Origin: an uncultured Trueperaceae bacterium
GTDB taxonomy: Bacteria; Deinococcota; Deinococci; Deinococcales; Trueperaceae
DNA: 60,131 bases
Reading direction: 5' to 3'
Assembly (NCBI GenBank): GCA_937907415.1
Contig: CALCHY010000035.1
Location: 1 to 60,131, forward strand
Notes under the pieces: generated by a model
Told to the model about the DNA's origin: nothing
What the model saw: only the letters and a program-made list of their open reading frames with translations
Databases searched by the model: none
Shown here: positions 34,313 to 44,800 of the stretch, piece by piece
How the letters are laid out: every line of letters begins with the position of its first letter
Position numbering within the stretch: the first letter of the stretch is position 1
Translations under genes and position numbers: made by a program

Positions 34313-35023
34313 TCAGCCGCTTGCTTCGTCGAGGAAGGCCTGCAGGCGCTCGGGGTTCACCGTGATGGGAGCGCGGCGGCGGCGCACCGCACCGTACTCC
34401 AGCAGGCGCGCTAGGCAGTGGCTGACCGTTTCACGAGTAGCGCCGATCATCTTGGCGAGGTCTTGCTGCGTGAGGGTGAGGTCGATGACCGTGCCGCGAT
34501 CGGATGGCACCCCGAAGTCGTTCGCCAAGCGCAGCAGGAGGTTGGCGAGGCGGCCTGGGGCATCGAACGCCCCGACCTCCGCTTGCCACTGTTGCGCCTG
34601 CCAAAGCCTGGTGCTCATCACCTGAATGAACTTCATGGCTATGCGCGGCTGCTGCTGCAGGAGGCGCTGGAACTCCATCTCCGGCATGACGATGATGGTC
34701 GTGTCGGTAACGGCCTCCGCTTGGTTCGGGCGGCGCTCGCTCTGTAACAGGAGAAGCTCGCCGAAGATGTCGTACTTGCCCAGGAGGCCCAGGATCATCT
34801 CCTTGCCGTTCGGGAAGTACATGGAGATCTTCACCATGCCGTCGCGCACGAAGTACAGGGCGTCCGCCGGGTCCTCCATGTGGTAGATGATCTCGCCGGC
34901 AGCGAACTTCTTGTACGGCGTTATGCGCGCCATCTGCTCGATCTCGTCGGGCGTGAGGTCCTCGAACAGCTCGGTGTTCTTCAGGTGCCACACCAGACTC
35001 GGGTATTGGCTCGCTTCGGTCAT
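34313..35023 (-). CDS. Crp/Fnr-family transcription regulator
   Basis: 236 residues. The cyclic-nucleotide-binding fold (about 18-135) has GEIIYHMEDPADALYFVRDG and the phosphate-cassette position GKYDIFGELLLLQSERR. The winged helix-turn-helix (about 165-225) has LTQQDLAKMIGATRETVSHCLARL, the Crp recognition pattern. There is no Fnr-type N-terminal Cys cluster, so it is not an obvious FeS oxygen sensor. The cassette has GEL and RR, compatible with cyclic-nucleotide binding. GGGAGGGG precedes the ATG, and the leader contains a 7-bp hairpin. It converges with the antiporter gene. Confidence 0.93.
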   Translation of the reverse strand: MTEASQYPSLVWHLKNTELFEDLTPDEIEQMARITPYKKFAAGEIIYHMEDPADALYFVRDGMVKISMYFPNGKEMILGLLGKYDIFGELLLLQSERRPNQAEAVTDTTIIVMPEMEFQRLLQQQPRIAMKFIQVMSTRLWQAQQWQAEVGAFDAPGRLANLLLRLANDFGVPSDRGTVIDLTLTQQDLAKMIGATRETVSHCLARLLEYGAVRRRRAPITVNPERLQAFLDEASG

Positions 35024-35052
35024 CTAGCTCCCCTCCCGTGCACTGCGGGGCA

Positions 35053-35075
35053 GGGCGGTCAGTCTCGTACCGCCC
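35053..35075 (-). promoter_or_regulatory. hairpin in the Crp/Fnr gene leader
   Basis: GGGCGGT (35053-35059) / ACCGCCC (35069-35075), 9-base loop, about 30 bases before the start. The stem begins with the same GGGCGGT as the hairpin before purH. Confidence 0.4.
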
Positions 35076-35161
35076 ACTCGCCGCATCTCCGCGTTGCGTC
35101 TACGGCCTACTATCGCACATGCACAGCCCACGTTGCGCGCCCGCCAGGGGCCGCGGTTCGG

Positions 35162-36214
35162 TCAGGGCTGCTGTGGCTGCGTCTCACGGTGCGAGATGGC
35201 CGCACCGAGGCGCATGAGCCTCAGGTAGTCCTCGAGGTTGCGGTAATCGCCAAGCTTGAGGCCGTCAACGAACACCGTCGGGGTGCCAGTGAGGCGGAGG
35301 TCTTGGGCCGCCACGCGGTAAGACTCCTCGACCGCAGCACCGAACTCACCGCTCCTCACGCAAGCCGCGAGGCCCTCGGAGGGGAGTCCGAGGTCGGCCG
35401 CCAACGAAACGAACAGCGGCAACGGGTCGCCTAGGTTGGACCAGTCCCGCTGAGCGCTGAACAGCGCGCTCTGGTACGTCCAGAACGCCGCTTCGCCCGC
35501 CTCGTGACCGCCAGCTGCGGTCGCAGCTGCCGCAACACACTCGCTAGCTTCGGCTGCCACGACAGCGTTGGCGTGAATGCTCTTCAGGGGGAAGTGGTGC
35601 AGCTCGAAGCGCACGTCGCCGCGAGGCAGCAGGTCGCCCTCGACTATGGGCATGCCGAACTCGTCGAACTGCGCGCAGTACGGGCACTGCAAGTCGGTGA
35701 AGAGACGGATGACGTGGGCGGCGTCAAGCGGGCCGATGACGTGCGCCGGCACCCCGAAACGCTGCGGCTCGACGTAAAGAGGCACGAAGCGCATGCTGAC
35801 GGTACCGGGCGATCCCGCCTCCACGTCCAAGTACATCATGTACTCCATGACTTCGATCCCGACCTCACCGGCGCCGATGAGTTCGGCTGCGCGCGTGCGG
35901 AAGAAATCGGACACGGGGCCGGCGATGCCCTCGCCGTAGCCGCTAGCCGCACCGATCAAGGCGCCGAGGAAGCGCATGTTGGCGTCGCTCAGCGCGCCTG
36001 CGCCCCCGACCTCGACGGCCACGCCGTCCGCCTCCGTGATGGTGAAGTGAAACCCGCTGGTGACCTCGTAACCCTCGGCCGCCGCGACGGGCAGGTAGTC
36101 GACGAGGGCGTCGAGCGTCCGCTGCGGCGCCTCGCCTAGTTGTGCCAGTGCGACGCTCGGCAGGGTCGCCAGCAAGATGGCGGCCAAGGCAAGCGCTTGC
36201 CTACGCAAGTACAT
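35162..36214 (-). CDS. exported DsbA/thioredoxin-fold protein
   Basis: 350 residues. The signal peptide (1-25, ending VALAQ) is followed by an unassigned N-terminal region (about 26-155) and a DsbA-like thioredoxin domain with FTDLQCPYCAQF (Cys177-Pro-Tyr-Cys180) and the cis-Pro loop TGTPTVFVDG. It probably acts as a periplasmic thiol oxidoreductase or disulfide isomerase. The N-terminal region resembles the dimerisation or partner domain of other long DsbA-like proteins. The start at 36214 has GGAG 9 bases upstream and puts the signal peptide at the very N-terminus. Confidence 0.9.
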   Translation of the reverse strand: MYLRRQALALAAILLATLPSVALAQLGEAPQRTLDALVDYLPVAAAEGYEVTSGFHFTITEADGVAVEVGGAGALSDANMRFLGALIGAASGYGEGIAGPVSDFFRTRAAELIGAGEVGIEVMEYMMYLDVEAGSPGTVSMRFVPLYVEPQRFGVPAHVIGPLDAAHVIRLFTDLQCPYCAQFDEFGMPIVEGDLLPRGDVRFELHHFPLKSIHANAVVAAEASECVAAAATAAGGHEAGEAAFWTYQSALFSAQRDWSNLGDPLPLFVSLAADLGLPSEGLAACVRSGEFGAAVEESYRVAAQDLRLTGTPTVFVDGLKLGDYRNLEDYLRLMRLGAAISHRETQPQQP

Positions 36215-36311
36215 TCTCACAGTCTCCTTCTGGCGCCACGACCAACGGCAACGAAGCTTCGGTGACGGGCGCCTCACCCCCCAAGTCTAAGTCAGGGGCG
36301 GCGGGGCATAT

Positions 36312-37823
36312 TTACCTTAGGCCGTAGAGATCAGAGTACTTACCGCGCAAGTAGGCCAGGTAAGGCGCGGCCGTAAGCTCCTTGCCGGTCGCGGCAACGA
36401 GCAGCTCGGCCGGTCGGTAGCGGCTACCGTGGCGCTGAACGTTCTCCCGCAACCACGCGAGCAGCCCGGAGAAGTCGCCTGCGCGGATGTCGTCGTCGAG
36501 GGTCGGGGTGGCCGCCTTCGCCGCCTCGAAGAGCTGGGCGCTCACGAGGTTGCCGATCGCGTATGTCGGGAAGTACCCGATGAGGCCGACGGCCCAGTGG
36601 ATGTCCTGGAGGCACCCGAGCGCGTCAGTTGGCGGGGTTACCCCGAGGTAATCGCGGTAGCGCCCGTTCCACGCGTCAGGCAGGTCGGCAACGGCCAAGT
36701 CGCCGTCGAGGAGTGCCAGCTCGAGTTCGAAGCGCACGAGGATGTGCAGGTTGTAGCTCACCTCGTCCGCCTCGACGCGGATGAGGCTGTTCTCCACGCG
36801 GTTCGCGGCGGCGTAGAAGTCGCGCAGCGCCACTCCCGCGAGTTGGCTAGGGAACGCCGCCTGCAAGGCCGGGAACGCTCCCTCCCAGTAGGGCAGCGAC
36901 CTCCCGACGAGGTTCTCCCACAAGCGCGACTGCGACTCGTGCACGCCGAGGCTGGCGCCGTGACCCAAGGGCGTGCGTCGGTACTCCGGCGCGATGCCCT
37001 GCTCGTACATGGCGTGCCCGGCCTCGTGCATAGTGCCGAAGAGGGCGGTGTTGAGGAAGTTCTCGTCGTAACGCGTCGTGATGCGCACGTCCGTAGCGCC
37101 GATGGCGATGGCGAACGGGTGAAGGGTCTCGTCGAGGCGGCCATGCTCGAAGTCGTAACCGAAGCTAGCCGCGGTTGCGCGGCACAGCTCACGCTGAGCC
37201 GACACCGGGTAGTTGCGTTTCAGGACCGCGTCGGAGTGCTGAACGCCGGTGGCGGCGATCGACTCGAGCAGCGCGACTTGCTCGGCCCGCAGAGGATCGA
37301 AAAGCTCCTTGATACCCGCCACCGTTGCGCCTGGCTCGAACTCGTCAAGGAGCGCGTCGTAGCGCGGGCCGCCGCGCCCGACGGCGTCTGCTTCCTCGCG
37401 CTTGAGTTCGAAGACGGCGGCAAGCTCGGGAGCGAACAGCTCGAAGCGGTTCTCGGAGCGCGCCTGGCTCCACGCCACCCGCGCGCTGCTCGTGCGCTTG
37501 GCGAGCTCCTCGACGAGCCTTGCAGGCACGAACTTGGCGCGGTCGGCCACGCGGCGCGCTTCGCGCACCATGGCGCGGTCTACGCCGCGCGGGTCAAGGT
37601 CACTTGCCTCGAGCTCCGCGAGCAAGTCGACCATGCGGTCGTCCGTGATGCGCGCATGCAGCAGGGAGTGAATGGTCGCCAACTGCTGACCACGGCCACT
37701 GGCGGCGCCAGCTGGCATGTAAGTGTCCTGGTCCCAGGAGAGAAGGTCGGCGGCCGCTGCCAGGTCACTAAGTATTCCGGCCTCAACCTTGAAGCGCTCG
37801 AGTAGCTCGCGGAGGGTCGACAT
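36312..37823 (-). CDS. M32-family metallocarboxypeptidase (Taq carboxypeptidase type)
   Basis: 503 residues, matching the M32 length. The zinc motif HEAGHAMYEQG (His266, Glu267, His270) and the downstream metal ligand in LGVHESQSRLWEN are present. Other family blocks are AADLLSWDQDTYMPAGA near the N-terminus, DVRITTRYDENF, and the late GYFPTYAIGNLVSAQLF. It removes C-terminal residues broadly except Pro. The ATG at 37823 has TACAGT only 5 bases upstream and no ribosome-binding site, so it is probably leaderless. It diverges from the dynamin gene across 63 bases. Confidence 0.95.
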   Translation of the reverse strand: MSTLRELLERFKVEAGILSDLAAAADLLSWDQDTYMPAGAASGRGQQLATIHSLLHARITDDRMVDLLAELEASDLDPRGVDRAMVREARRVADRAKFVPARLVEELAKRTSSARVAWSQARSENRFELFAPELAAVFELKREEADAVGRGGPRYDALLDEFEPGATVAGIKELFDPLRAEQVALLESIAATGVQHSDAVLKRNYPVSAQRELCRATAASFGYDFEHGRLDETLHPFAIAIGATDVRITTRYDENFLNTALFGTMHEAGHAMYEQGIAPEYRRTPLGHGASLGVHESQSRLWENLVGRSLPYWEGAFPALQAAFPSQLAGVALRDFYAAANRVENSLIRVEADEVSYNLHILVRFELELALLDGDLAVADLPDAWNGRYRDYLGVTPPTDALGCLQDIHWAVGLIGYFPTYAIGNLVSAQLFEAAKAATPTLDDDIRAGDFSGLLAWLRENVQRHGSRYRPAELLVAATGKELTAAPYLAYLRGKYSDLYGLR

Positions 37824-37828
37824 GGGGG

Positions 37829-37879
37829 ACTGTATCAAACGCTTCAGGGTCGGGAAGCGCGTTGGCGGCGTGGTATCTT
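37829..37879. promoter_or_regulatory. divergent leaderless promoters, M32 peptidase / dynamin
   Basis: Minus: TACAGT (complement of 37829-37834), 5 bases before the peptidase ATG. Plus: TATCTT (37874-37879), 7 bases before the dynamin ATG, flanked by an imperfect repeat GGCGGCG (37864-37870) / CGCCACC (37880-37886). The 63-base spacer has no ribosome-binding site on either side. Confidence 0.55.
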
Positions 37880-37886
37880 CGCCACC

Positions 37887-39614
37887 ATGCTCGACCTGCC
37901 GACGCCTCTGAAGGATCTCGTCACCCGCGAACGGGGAGCGGTGACTGACCTCCTCGTGCTCCTCGCGAAACTCGAGGCCGAGCCGGAGGCAGTCGCCAAC
38001 GTCCGCACCGCGGTGAACGACCTCGACGGCATCTTCTTGTTGGTGGTGGCGGGCGAGTTCAACGCGGGCAAGTCGAGCCTCATCAACGCCTTGCTTGGCG
38101 AGCGCGTCATGCCGGAGGGGGTTACCCCGACGACCGACCGCGTGACCGTGATCACTCACGGCGCGGAAGTGGGCGAGAAGGACGACGGGAAAGACGTCGT
38201 GCGCCGCACCTACCCTAGTGAGTTGCTAGACACGGTGGCGTTCGTCGACACGCCAGGCACCAACGCGATAGTCGCGCGCCATCAGCAACTCACTGAGCGC
38301 TTCGTGCCGCGCGCTGACCTCGTGCTGTTCGTCACGAGCGCCGACCGGCCCTTCACGCAGAGCGAGCGCGAGTTCCTCGAGCTGATCGCGTCGTGGGGCA
38401 AGAAGGTCCTGATGGTCGTCAACAAGATAGACATCCTGGCCAGCGCGGCTGAGCGTGAGACGGTGCTCGAGTTCGTGGCGCAACATGCGCGCGAAACGCT
38501 CGGCTCCACCCCGGAAGTCTTCGGGGTAAGCGCACGGGCGGCGTTCCAGGCGCGCCAAGCGGGCAACGAAGCGGCGCTAGCCGCCACGGGCCTGCCAGAA
38601 CTCGAGGCGGCCATCCGCCAGCGTCTGGGTCCCGACAGGCTCAAGCTGAAGCTACTCACCCCGCTCGGCGTGGCGAAGCACACGGCTGACCATCACCTGG
38701 AGGTCCTGCACAATCGCCTCGAGCTCCTCAACGACGACAGTTCCACCCTCGCGGAGATCGAGCGGCAACGCGCTCACTTCGAGAGTGAGATGAAGCGCGA
38801 CCTCAAGAAGTACGTCGACTCCCTCAAGGGCGTGCTGTCTGAGGTCGAGCAGCGTGGCGAGGAGTTCTTCGACGACACCATCCGTTGGCGCCGCATCGCT
38901 AAGCTCATGAACAGCCAGAAGGTGAAGGAAGAGTTCGAGGCCAAGGTCGTGAAGAGCGCCGAGGCCGAGATCGACGCTGGCTTGAGTGAGCTCGTCGACT
39001 GGTTCATAAGCCGCAACATCCACTTGTGGGAAGACGTCATGAGCTACTTGAACGAGAAGCGCGCTGCCGAGCAGGAGCGCGTCATCGGCGAGGTAGGTGG
39101 GCGCTTCCAGTACGACCGTCAGGCGCTTCTGCGCGGGCTGCGTGAACGCGCCGAGACAGCCCTTGTGGAGTACGACGCTCCCGCCGCGGCTCGGCAGTTC
39201 GCTGACAGGCTGCAGGGCGCCGTCATCCAGACGGGTCTGCTCGAAGTCGGCGGCCTTGGGCTTAGCGCCGCCATGCTCGCCATCATGACGGGCGCGGCGC
39301 TTGACATCACTGGCCTCGCCATCGGCCTCACGGCCATGGGCTTGGGGCTCCTCGTCTTCCCGCGCCAACGCGCACGCGCGAAGCGGGAACTGCGGCGGCA
39401 GATGGAGGAGTTGCAGGCGGCCATCGACGAGGGCGTCGGCAAGCAGTTCGCGCTCGAGCTTGACCGTTCGCAGGAGAAGCTCACCGGCGCCATCAGCCCG
39501 TACACGCGCTTCGTCGGCACGGAGCTGAAGCGTCTACATGAGCTGCAACTCGACCTGGAGGAAGTCACCGGCCGCCTCGCCGCACTGCGCCGAGAGGTAG
39601 AGGCGAGCGCTTAG
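37887..39614 (+). CDS. bacterial dynamin-like GTPase
   Basis: 575 residues. GTPase motifs: G1 GEFNAGKSS (56-64), G2 Thr in VTPTTDRVT, G3 DTPG (121-124) and G4 NKID (179-182). A long helical stalk follows (about 240-440). A Gly/Ala-rich hydrophobic hairpin (about 448-490, LGLSAAMLAIMTGAAL, LGLLVFP) probably inserts into membrane, as the paddle does in BDLP. A helical return segment ends the protein. Such proteins remodel or repair membranes. It is probably leaderless. No second dynamin is adjacent, so it is a singleton rather than a tandem pair. Confidence 0.9.
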   Translation: MLDLPTPLKDLVTRERGAVTDLLVLLAKLEAEPEAVANVRTAVNDLDGIFLLVVAGEFNAGKSSLINALLGERVMPEGVTPTTDRVTVITHGAEVGEKDDGKDVVRRTYPSELLDTVAFVDTPGTNAIVARHQQLTERFVPRADLVLFVTSADRPFTQSEREFLELIASWGKKVLMVVNKIDILASAAERETVLEFVAQHARETLGSTPEVFGVSARAAFQARQAGNEAALAATGLPELEAAIRQRLGPDRLKLKLLTPLGVAKHTADHHLEVLHNRLELLNDDSSTLAEIERQRAHFESEMKRDLKKYVDSLKGVLSEVEQRGEEFFDDTIRWRRIAKLMNSQKVKEEFEAKVVKSAEAEIDAGLSELVDWFISRNIHLWEDVMSYLNEKRAAEQERVIGEVGGRFQYDRQALLRGLRERAETALVEYDAPAAARQFADRLQGAVIQTGLLEVGGLGLSAAMLAIMTGAALDITGLAIGLTAMGLGLLVFPRQRARAKRELRRQMEELQAAIDEGVGKQFALELDRSQEKLTGAISPYTRFVGTELKRLHELQLDLEEVTGRLAALRREVEASA

Positions 39615-39617
39615 AGT

Positions 39618-39623
39618 TACACT
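39618..39623 (+). promoter_or_regulatory. -10 box TACACT of pheA
   Basis: 7 bases before the pheA ATG, just after the dynamin stop. Leaderless arrangement. Confidence 0.55.
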
Positions 39624-39630
39624 CCTCGCC

Positions 39631-40503
39631 ATGACCGATTCCCGGCCCGTCCGCGTCGCATACCAAGGTGTTCCAGGCGCTTTCAGTGAGGAAGCCGCGC
39701 TAGGCTTCGCTCCTGGAGGGCAAGCGGTCGGTTTTCCCAGCTTTCAGGAGGCGTTCTCGGCAGCGGCCGACGGCACAGTTGACTTCGCGTGCTTGCCCGT
39801 CGAGAACAGCATCGCCGGCTCCATCAACCAGACTTACGACCTCCTCACGGATTCCGATCTGAACGTGGTCGGCGAGCGCATCGTGCGCGTACACCACAAC
39901 CTGCTCGTGCGCCCTGGCGTGCAGCTGGCTGAAGTCAAGCGCGTCTATAGTCACCCACAGGCGTTAGCGCAATGCGCCGGTTACCTCCGTAGCCACGGTT
40001 TCGAGGCCGTCACGGACTTCGACACCGCGGGCGCGGCCAAGCTCCTCGCGGAGAACGGCGGCGAAGGCAAGGCCGCCATCGCCAGCCTGCGGGCCGCCGA
40101 GGAGTACGGCCTCGACGTGCTCGCCGAGAAGATCGAGGACCTGCCGTTCAACTTCACGCGCTTCTTCGTCCTGGCGCACTTCGATGGCAAGGGGACGGTC
40201 GGCACGAAGGCCGCCCACCCCGCCGGAACGGTCTTCAAGAGCAGCCTCGTGCTCGCCACGCGCCACCGCCCAGGCGACCTAGTTACGTGCCTCGAGGTCT
40301 TCCCGCGCCACGACATCAACATGACGAAGTTGGAGTCGCGCCCGCGGCGCGACAAGCCGTGGAGTTACCTGTTCTACCTGGACATCGACGGACACATCGA
40401 GGACCCGAACGTGGCCGCCGCGATGACTGACCTGATGCGCCGCGCGGCCTTCGTGAAGTTCCTCGGCAGCTACCCCGCGGCCGAGACAGTCGAGTTGCGC
40501 TGA
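39631..40503 (+). CDS. pheA: prephenate dehydratase
   Basis: 290 residues, a monofunctional enzyme with no chorismate mutase domain. It makes phenylpyruvate for phenylalanine. Catalytic domain: AYQGVPGAFSEEAA, VENSIAGSINQTYDLL, SHPQALAQC and the catalytic FNFTRFFVL (Thr176-Arg-Phe). The ACT regulatory domain (about 207-285) has the phenylalanine-binding ESRP (235-238), so feedback inhibition by Phe is likely. Its stop overlaps the start of the S4-domain gene (TGATG). Confidence 0.97.
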   Translation: MTDSRPVRVAYQGVPGAFSEEAALGFAPGGQAVGFPSFQEAFSAAADGTVDFACLPVENSIAGSINQTYDLLTDSDLNVVGERIVRVHHNLLVRPGVQLAEVKRVYSHPQALAQCAGYLRSHGFEAVTDFDTAGAAKLLAENGGEGKAAIASLRAAEEYGLDVLAEKIEDLPFNFTRFFVLAHFDGKGTVGTKAAHPAGTVFKSSLVLATRHRPGDLVTCLEVFPRHDINMTKLESRPRRDKPWSYLFYLDIDGHIEDPNVAAAMTDLMRRAAFVKFLGSYPAAETVELR

Positions 40504-40835
40504 TGCCGGATCACAGTAGCGCCAAGAAGCCAGAGCTCGACGCTGCGACTGGGGACGCCTCTAAGGGCGACGTCGCGAACGCTCACACGGCGAGCGACGA
40601 CTCGCTCGAGCAAGAGCAGGCAGAGGCCGCGCCGTCGCTACGCCTAGACGATGCGCTGAAGTTCTTCGGCATCGCGTCTACCGGCGGTCATGCGAAGTTC
40701 CTCATCCAGCAGGGCGAGGTGCGAGTGAACGGCAAGGTCGAGACGCGCCGCAAGCACCGCTTGGTGGCTGGCGACAAGGTGACGGTGCTAGGCGAAGGCT
40801 TCGTGATGGAGTTCGAGCGCAACCCGGAGCCCTGA
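40503..40835 (+). CDS. S4-domain RNA-binding protein
   Basis: 110 residues. After a polar, Asp/Glu-rich N-terminal tail (1-45), residues 46-105 form an S4 domain of the YbcJ/YaaA type: RLDDALKFFGIASTGGHAKF, QQGEVRVNGKVETRRKHRL and GDKVTVLGEGFVMEF. It probably binds structured RNA, such as rRNA. The ATG overlaps the pheA stop by one base, so translation is coupled, but a functional link with pheA is not expected. Confidence 0.85.
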   Translation: MPDHSSAKKPELDAATGDASKGDVANAHTASDDSLEQEQAEAAPSLRLDDALKFFGIASTGGHAKFLIQQGEVRVNGKVETRRKHRLVAGDKVTVLGEGFVMEFERNPEP

Positions 40836-40861
40836 CCAATGCCACTAGCACGCTAGGCGAC

Positions 40862-41665
40862 CTAGCCGAACTCGAGCGCCAACACCGCGGTCCCGCCTAG
40901 CGCCGGGATAGGCACCTCCTCACCCGGGTACCACAGCGTGCGCGAGGTGAACGCGCCGGCCCACGGGGTGCGGTAGGCCTCGGTCCAGCCGCGCTTGAGG
41001 TCCAGGAGCCACACTTCCCTTACTCCTGCGCGCGCGTACGCCGCGAGGCGCGCTCCCGTGCGGTCGGCTTCTTCTGCCCTACCGCCCGACGGAGTTGCCA
41101 GCTCCACGGCCAACGCGACCTGCGCTGGGCCGACGCTAGCGGTGCCTAGCGCGCCGGCCACGTAGCTCGGCGCTGGTGGCGCGTCGTCATCGCCAGTACG
41201 CTCGTGGCCGCGCACGAGTAGCAGCGCCAACTCGGGCCTAACGAGATCGTCCGGTCCAACGCGGACTAGTGGCCTTACCACCACCTCGGCATGGTGAACG
41301 GCCCTTGCCCCTGTAGCGCCCTGCTCGACCGCCGCCCACGCCTCGACTGCGGCCCCAAGGCGCGCGTTGAGGGCGAGCACGGCCTCTGCTTGGACGGAGC
41401 GCAGGCGCGGCAGCAGCCTGACGCGACCGGCGCACAACTCGCTCCGGGCCGCCTCGGCAGGGCCAAGGGTGCGCAGTAGCGCGATGAAGCCAGCTGCCGC
41501 AAGCACCTCCGGGGCGCTGGCGGCTGGTTCGGCGGCGAGGGGCAGCCGCTGGCCGCGCGCGGCGCGGCCCGGCTTTCCAGCCGCGCGCCTGCCTGCGCGC
41601 CCTAGTTGCACCTCCAGTGGCTCCGGTACGGCTGCTCTAGCGCCAGCCTCTCCATCTCGCGGCAT
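40862..41665 (-). CDS. Uma2-family (PD-(D/E)XK-like) protein
   Basis: 267 residues. The C-terminal 170 residues match the Uma2/DUF820 pattern: [21 protein letters not shown], then [18 protein letters not shown] and an ending EAYRTPW segment. This fold is related to restriction endonucleases, and its function is unknown. The first acidic position, usually PD, reads RPELALLLV here. The N-terminal 60 residues are Arg/Ala/Pro-rich and may not be translated, since the ATG at 41665 has no clear ribosome-binding site. It converges with the pheA-S4 pair. Confidence 0.75.
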   Translation of the reverse strand: MPRDGEAGARAAVPEPLEVQLGRAGRRAAGKPGRAARGQRLPLAAEPAASAPEVLAAAGFIALLRTLGPAEAARSELCAGRVRLLPRLRSVQAEAVLALNARLGAAVEAWAAVEQGATGARAVHHAEVVVRPLVRVGPDDLVRPELALLLVRGHERTGDDDAPPAPSYVAGALGTASVGPAQVALAVELATPSGGRAEEADRTGARLAAYARAGVREVWLLDLKRGWTEAYRTPWAGAFTSRTLWYPGEEVPIPALGGTAVLALEFG

Positions 41666-41774
41666 GCAGTAAGGATGCGCCTCCGCGCATGTTCATGCAT
41701 CGCCTACCCGGGCATTCACCTAGTGGCTCTAGGGGTTTGGCGGCCAGGCCGTACGGTGCCGCAGGGCGGGGTGC

Positions 41775-41780
41775 TACACT
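41775..41780 (+). promoter_or_regulatory. -10 box TACACT of carB
   Basis: 31 bases before the carB ATG, giving a leader of about 25 bases. Confidence 0.4.
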
Positions 41781-41811
41781 CGCGCTTTGGTGGTTGCGAG
41801 GCCCCTCATAC

Positions 41812-44800
41812 ATGCCTAGACGCGAAGATATCCAGAAGATCCTCATCCTCGGCTCCGGCCCGATCGTCATCGGCCAGGCCGCCGAGTTCGACTACTCCGG
41901 CACTCAGGCTTGCAAGGCGCTGCGAGCTGCCGGTTACGAGGTCGTGCTCGTCAACTCGAACCCGGCCACGATCATGACCGACCCGGAAGTGGCCGACCGC
42001 ACCTACATCGAGCCGCTCACGCCCGAGTTCGTCACCAAGGTCATTGCGACGGAGCGCCCAGACGCCCTGCTGCCAACCCTTGGCGGCCAGACGGCCCTCA
42101 ACTTGGCATCCAAACTGCACGAGTCAGGAGTGCTTGCCGAGTACGGCGTCGAGTTGATCGGCGCCAACTACGCCGCCATCCAGAAGGGCGAGGACCGGAA
42201 ACTCTTCCAGGAAGCCATGGCCAAGATCGGCATCAAGACCCCGGTCGGCAAGATGGTCACGAGTCTGGCGGAGGCCATGGCGTTCGTCGGCACCATCGGC
42301 TACCCGGCCATCATCAGGCCGAGCTTCACCCTCGGCGGCACGGGCGGCGGCATCGCATACGACGAGGCGCAGTTCCGCTCCATAGTCCAGCAGGGCCTGC
42401 ACGACTCGCCTGTACACAGCGTCCTCGTCGAGCAGTCCGTGCTCGGTTGGAAAGAGTACGAGCTCGAAGTCATGCGCGACCAGAACGATACGGTCGTCAT
42501 CATCTGCTCCATCGAGAACTTCGATCCGATGGGCGTGCACACTGGCGACAGCATCACCGTCGCGCCAGCCCAGACCCTGTCCGACAAGGAGTACCAGCGC
42601 CTGCGCGACTACTCCATCGCCATCATCCGCGAGATCGGCGTAGACACCGGCGGCTCCAACATCCAGTTCGCCGTCAACCCCGTCGATGGCGACGTGATCG
42701 TCATCGAAATGAACCCGCGCGTCTCGCGCTCCTCTGCCCTGGCAAGCAAGGCGACCGGTTACCCCATCGCCAAGATCGCCGCCCTGCTGGCCGTCGGTTA
42801 CCACCTCGACGAACTCCCGAACGACATCACCAAGGAGACGAAGGCGGCGTTCGAGCCAACGATCGATTACGTCGTCACCAAGATCCCACGCTTCGCGTTC
42901 GAGAAGTTCCCGACGGCTTCGACCACGCTCGGCACGCAGATGCGCTCCGTTGGTGAGGTAATGGCCATCGGCCGCACCTTCAAGGAGTCGCTGCTCAAGG
43001 CCATGCGCTCGCTCGAGCTTGACGTCCGCAGCGAGACCGCCGACCTCGACATCGACGAGCTGGATGCCCGCCTGCACGGCAACCCGAAGCGCCTCACAGC
43101 GGTCATCGAACTGCTGCGGCGCGGCCGGTCAGTACGTTCATTGCACGAGACGACTGGCATCGACCCGTGGTTCCTCACCCAACTGAAAGAGGTAACGCAG
43201 GTCGAGAGGGAGGTGCAGGACGGCCCCGCCATCGATGATTGGACGTGGGAGCGCTGGCGTGAAGTGAAGCGTATCGGCTTCTCCGACCGCGAGGTAGCCA
43301 CCCTGACGGACAGTGACCCCGCCGCGGTGCGCGCGGCGCGCCTCCAGCACGACGGCAGGCCCGTCTACAAGACGGTCGATACTTGCGCGGCCGAGTTCGA
43401 GGCGTACACGCCCTACCTCTACTCAACTTACGAGTGGGAGGACGAGGCGCTACCGTCCGACAACAAGAAGGTCATCATCCTTGGGTCTGGCCCCAACCGC
43501 ATCGGGCAGGGCGTGGAGTTCGACTACGCGACCGTCCACGCCGTCTGGGCCCTCAAGGACGCTGGTTTCGAGACCATCATGGTCAACTCGAACCCGGAGA
43601 CGGTGTCTACCGATTACGACACCGCAGACCGCCTCTACTTCGAGCCCCTCACGTTCGAGGACGTAGCGAACATCGTCGATCACGAGCAGCCGGACGGCGT
43701 CATCGTCCAGCTAGGCGGCCAGACGCCACTCAAGCTCGCCGGACCGCTGACTACGGCTGGGGTGCCAGTGTGGGGCACGCCCGCTGCGGCCATTCACGCT
43801 GCGGAGGACCGCCACGCGTTCCACTCGCTCTGCCAGCGTCTCGGCGTGCCGCAGCCGCGCGGCGCAGTTGCGCAGCACCCGGAGGAGGCGGTCGGCCTCG
43901 CAGCCACCATCGGCTACCCGCTCATGGTGCGGCCAAGTTACGTGCTTGGCGGGCGCGCGATGCGCGTCGTGCACAGTGAGGCCGAGTTGGTCACCTACCT
44001 CAGCGAGGTGTACGCCGAGCTGCCAGACAACCCCTCGATCTTGCTCGACGAGTTCATCTCCGGCGCCACGGAAGTGGACGTTGACGCCCTCAGCGACGGG
44101 CGACTCACGGTCGTGGCCGGAGTGATGGAGCACGTGGAGTTGGCGGGCATTCACTCGGGCGACAGCGCCTGCATCACCCCGCCAGTCAGCCTCTCGGGCG
44201 CGGCCCTCGCCAAGATCGAGGAGTACACAGTCCAACTCGCGCAAGGCATCGGCGTGATCGGGCTCATCAACGTGCAGTACGTCGTGCGCGGCGACGACGT
44301 GATGGTGGTCGAAGCTAACCCCCGCGCTAGCCGCACCATCCCCTACCTCTCGAAAGCCATCGGCGTGCCACTCGCCAAGCTGGCGGCGCTGATCAGCGCA
44401 GGCAAGACCCTGCAGGAACTCGGTTTCGTCAGCACGCCGCGGCCGAGTTACTACAGCGTCAAGGAAGTAGTGCTGCCGTTCCTGAAGTTCGCTGGCGTTG
44501 CGCCGTTCCTAGGCCCAGAGATGCGCTCAACTGGCGAGAGCATGGGCGTCGACCCAGACCCGTACCTCGCCTACTACCGCGCTGCGCTTGGCGCTGGAGC
44601 GCTCCTCCCTGGGGCGGGTACCGCCCGCCTCATCGGCACGGGCTTAGACGAGCAGGCAAGTCTGCTTACTGAGTTGGGCTTCGCCGTGGCTCGCGGCCCC
44701 CTCGCGGCCGGCGCGGACGCGGACTACGACATCCTCATCGACGTAGACCAGACGCCAGAGGCGCGCCGCGCGCTCGAGAACGGCGTGCCGTACGTCACGA

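Noticed and set aside
40862..41665. Uma2-like protein as an active restriction enzyme
   Set aside because: No methyltransferase or specificity partner, and the first acidic motif is altered. Only the fold family is supportable.
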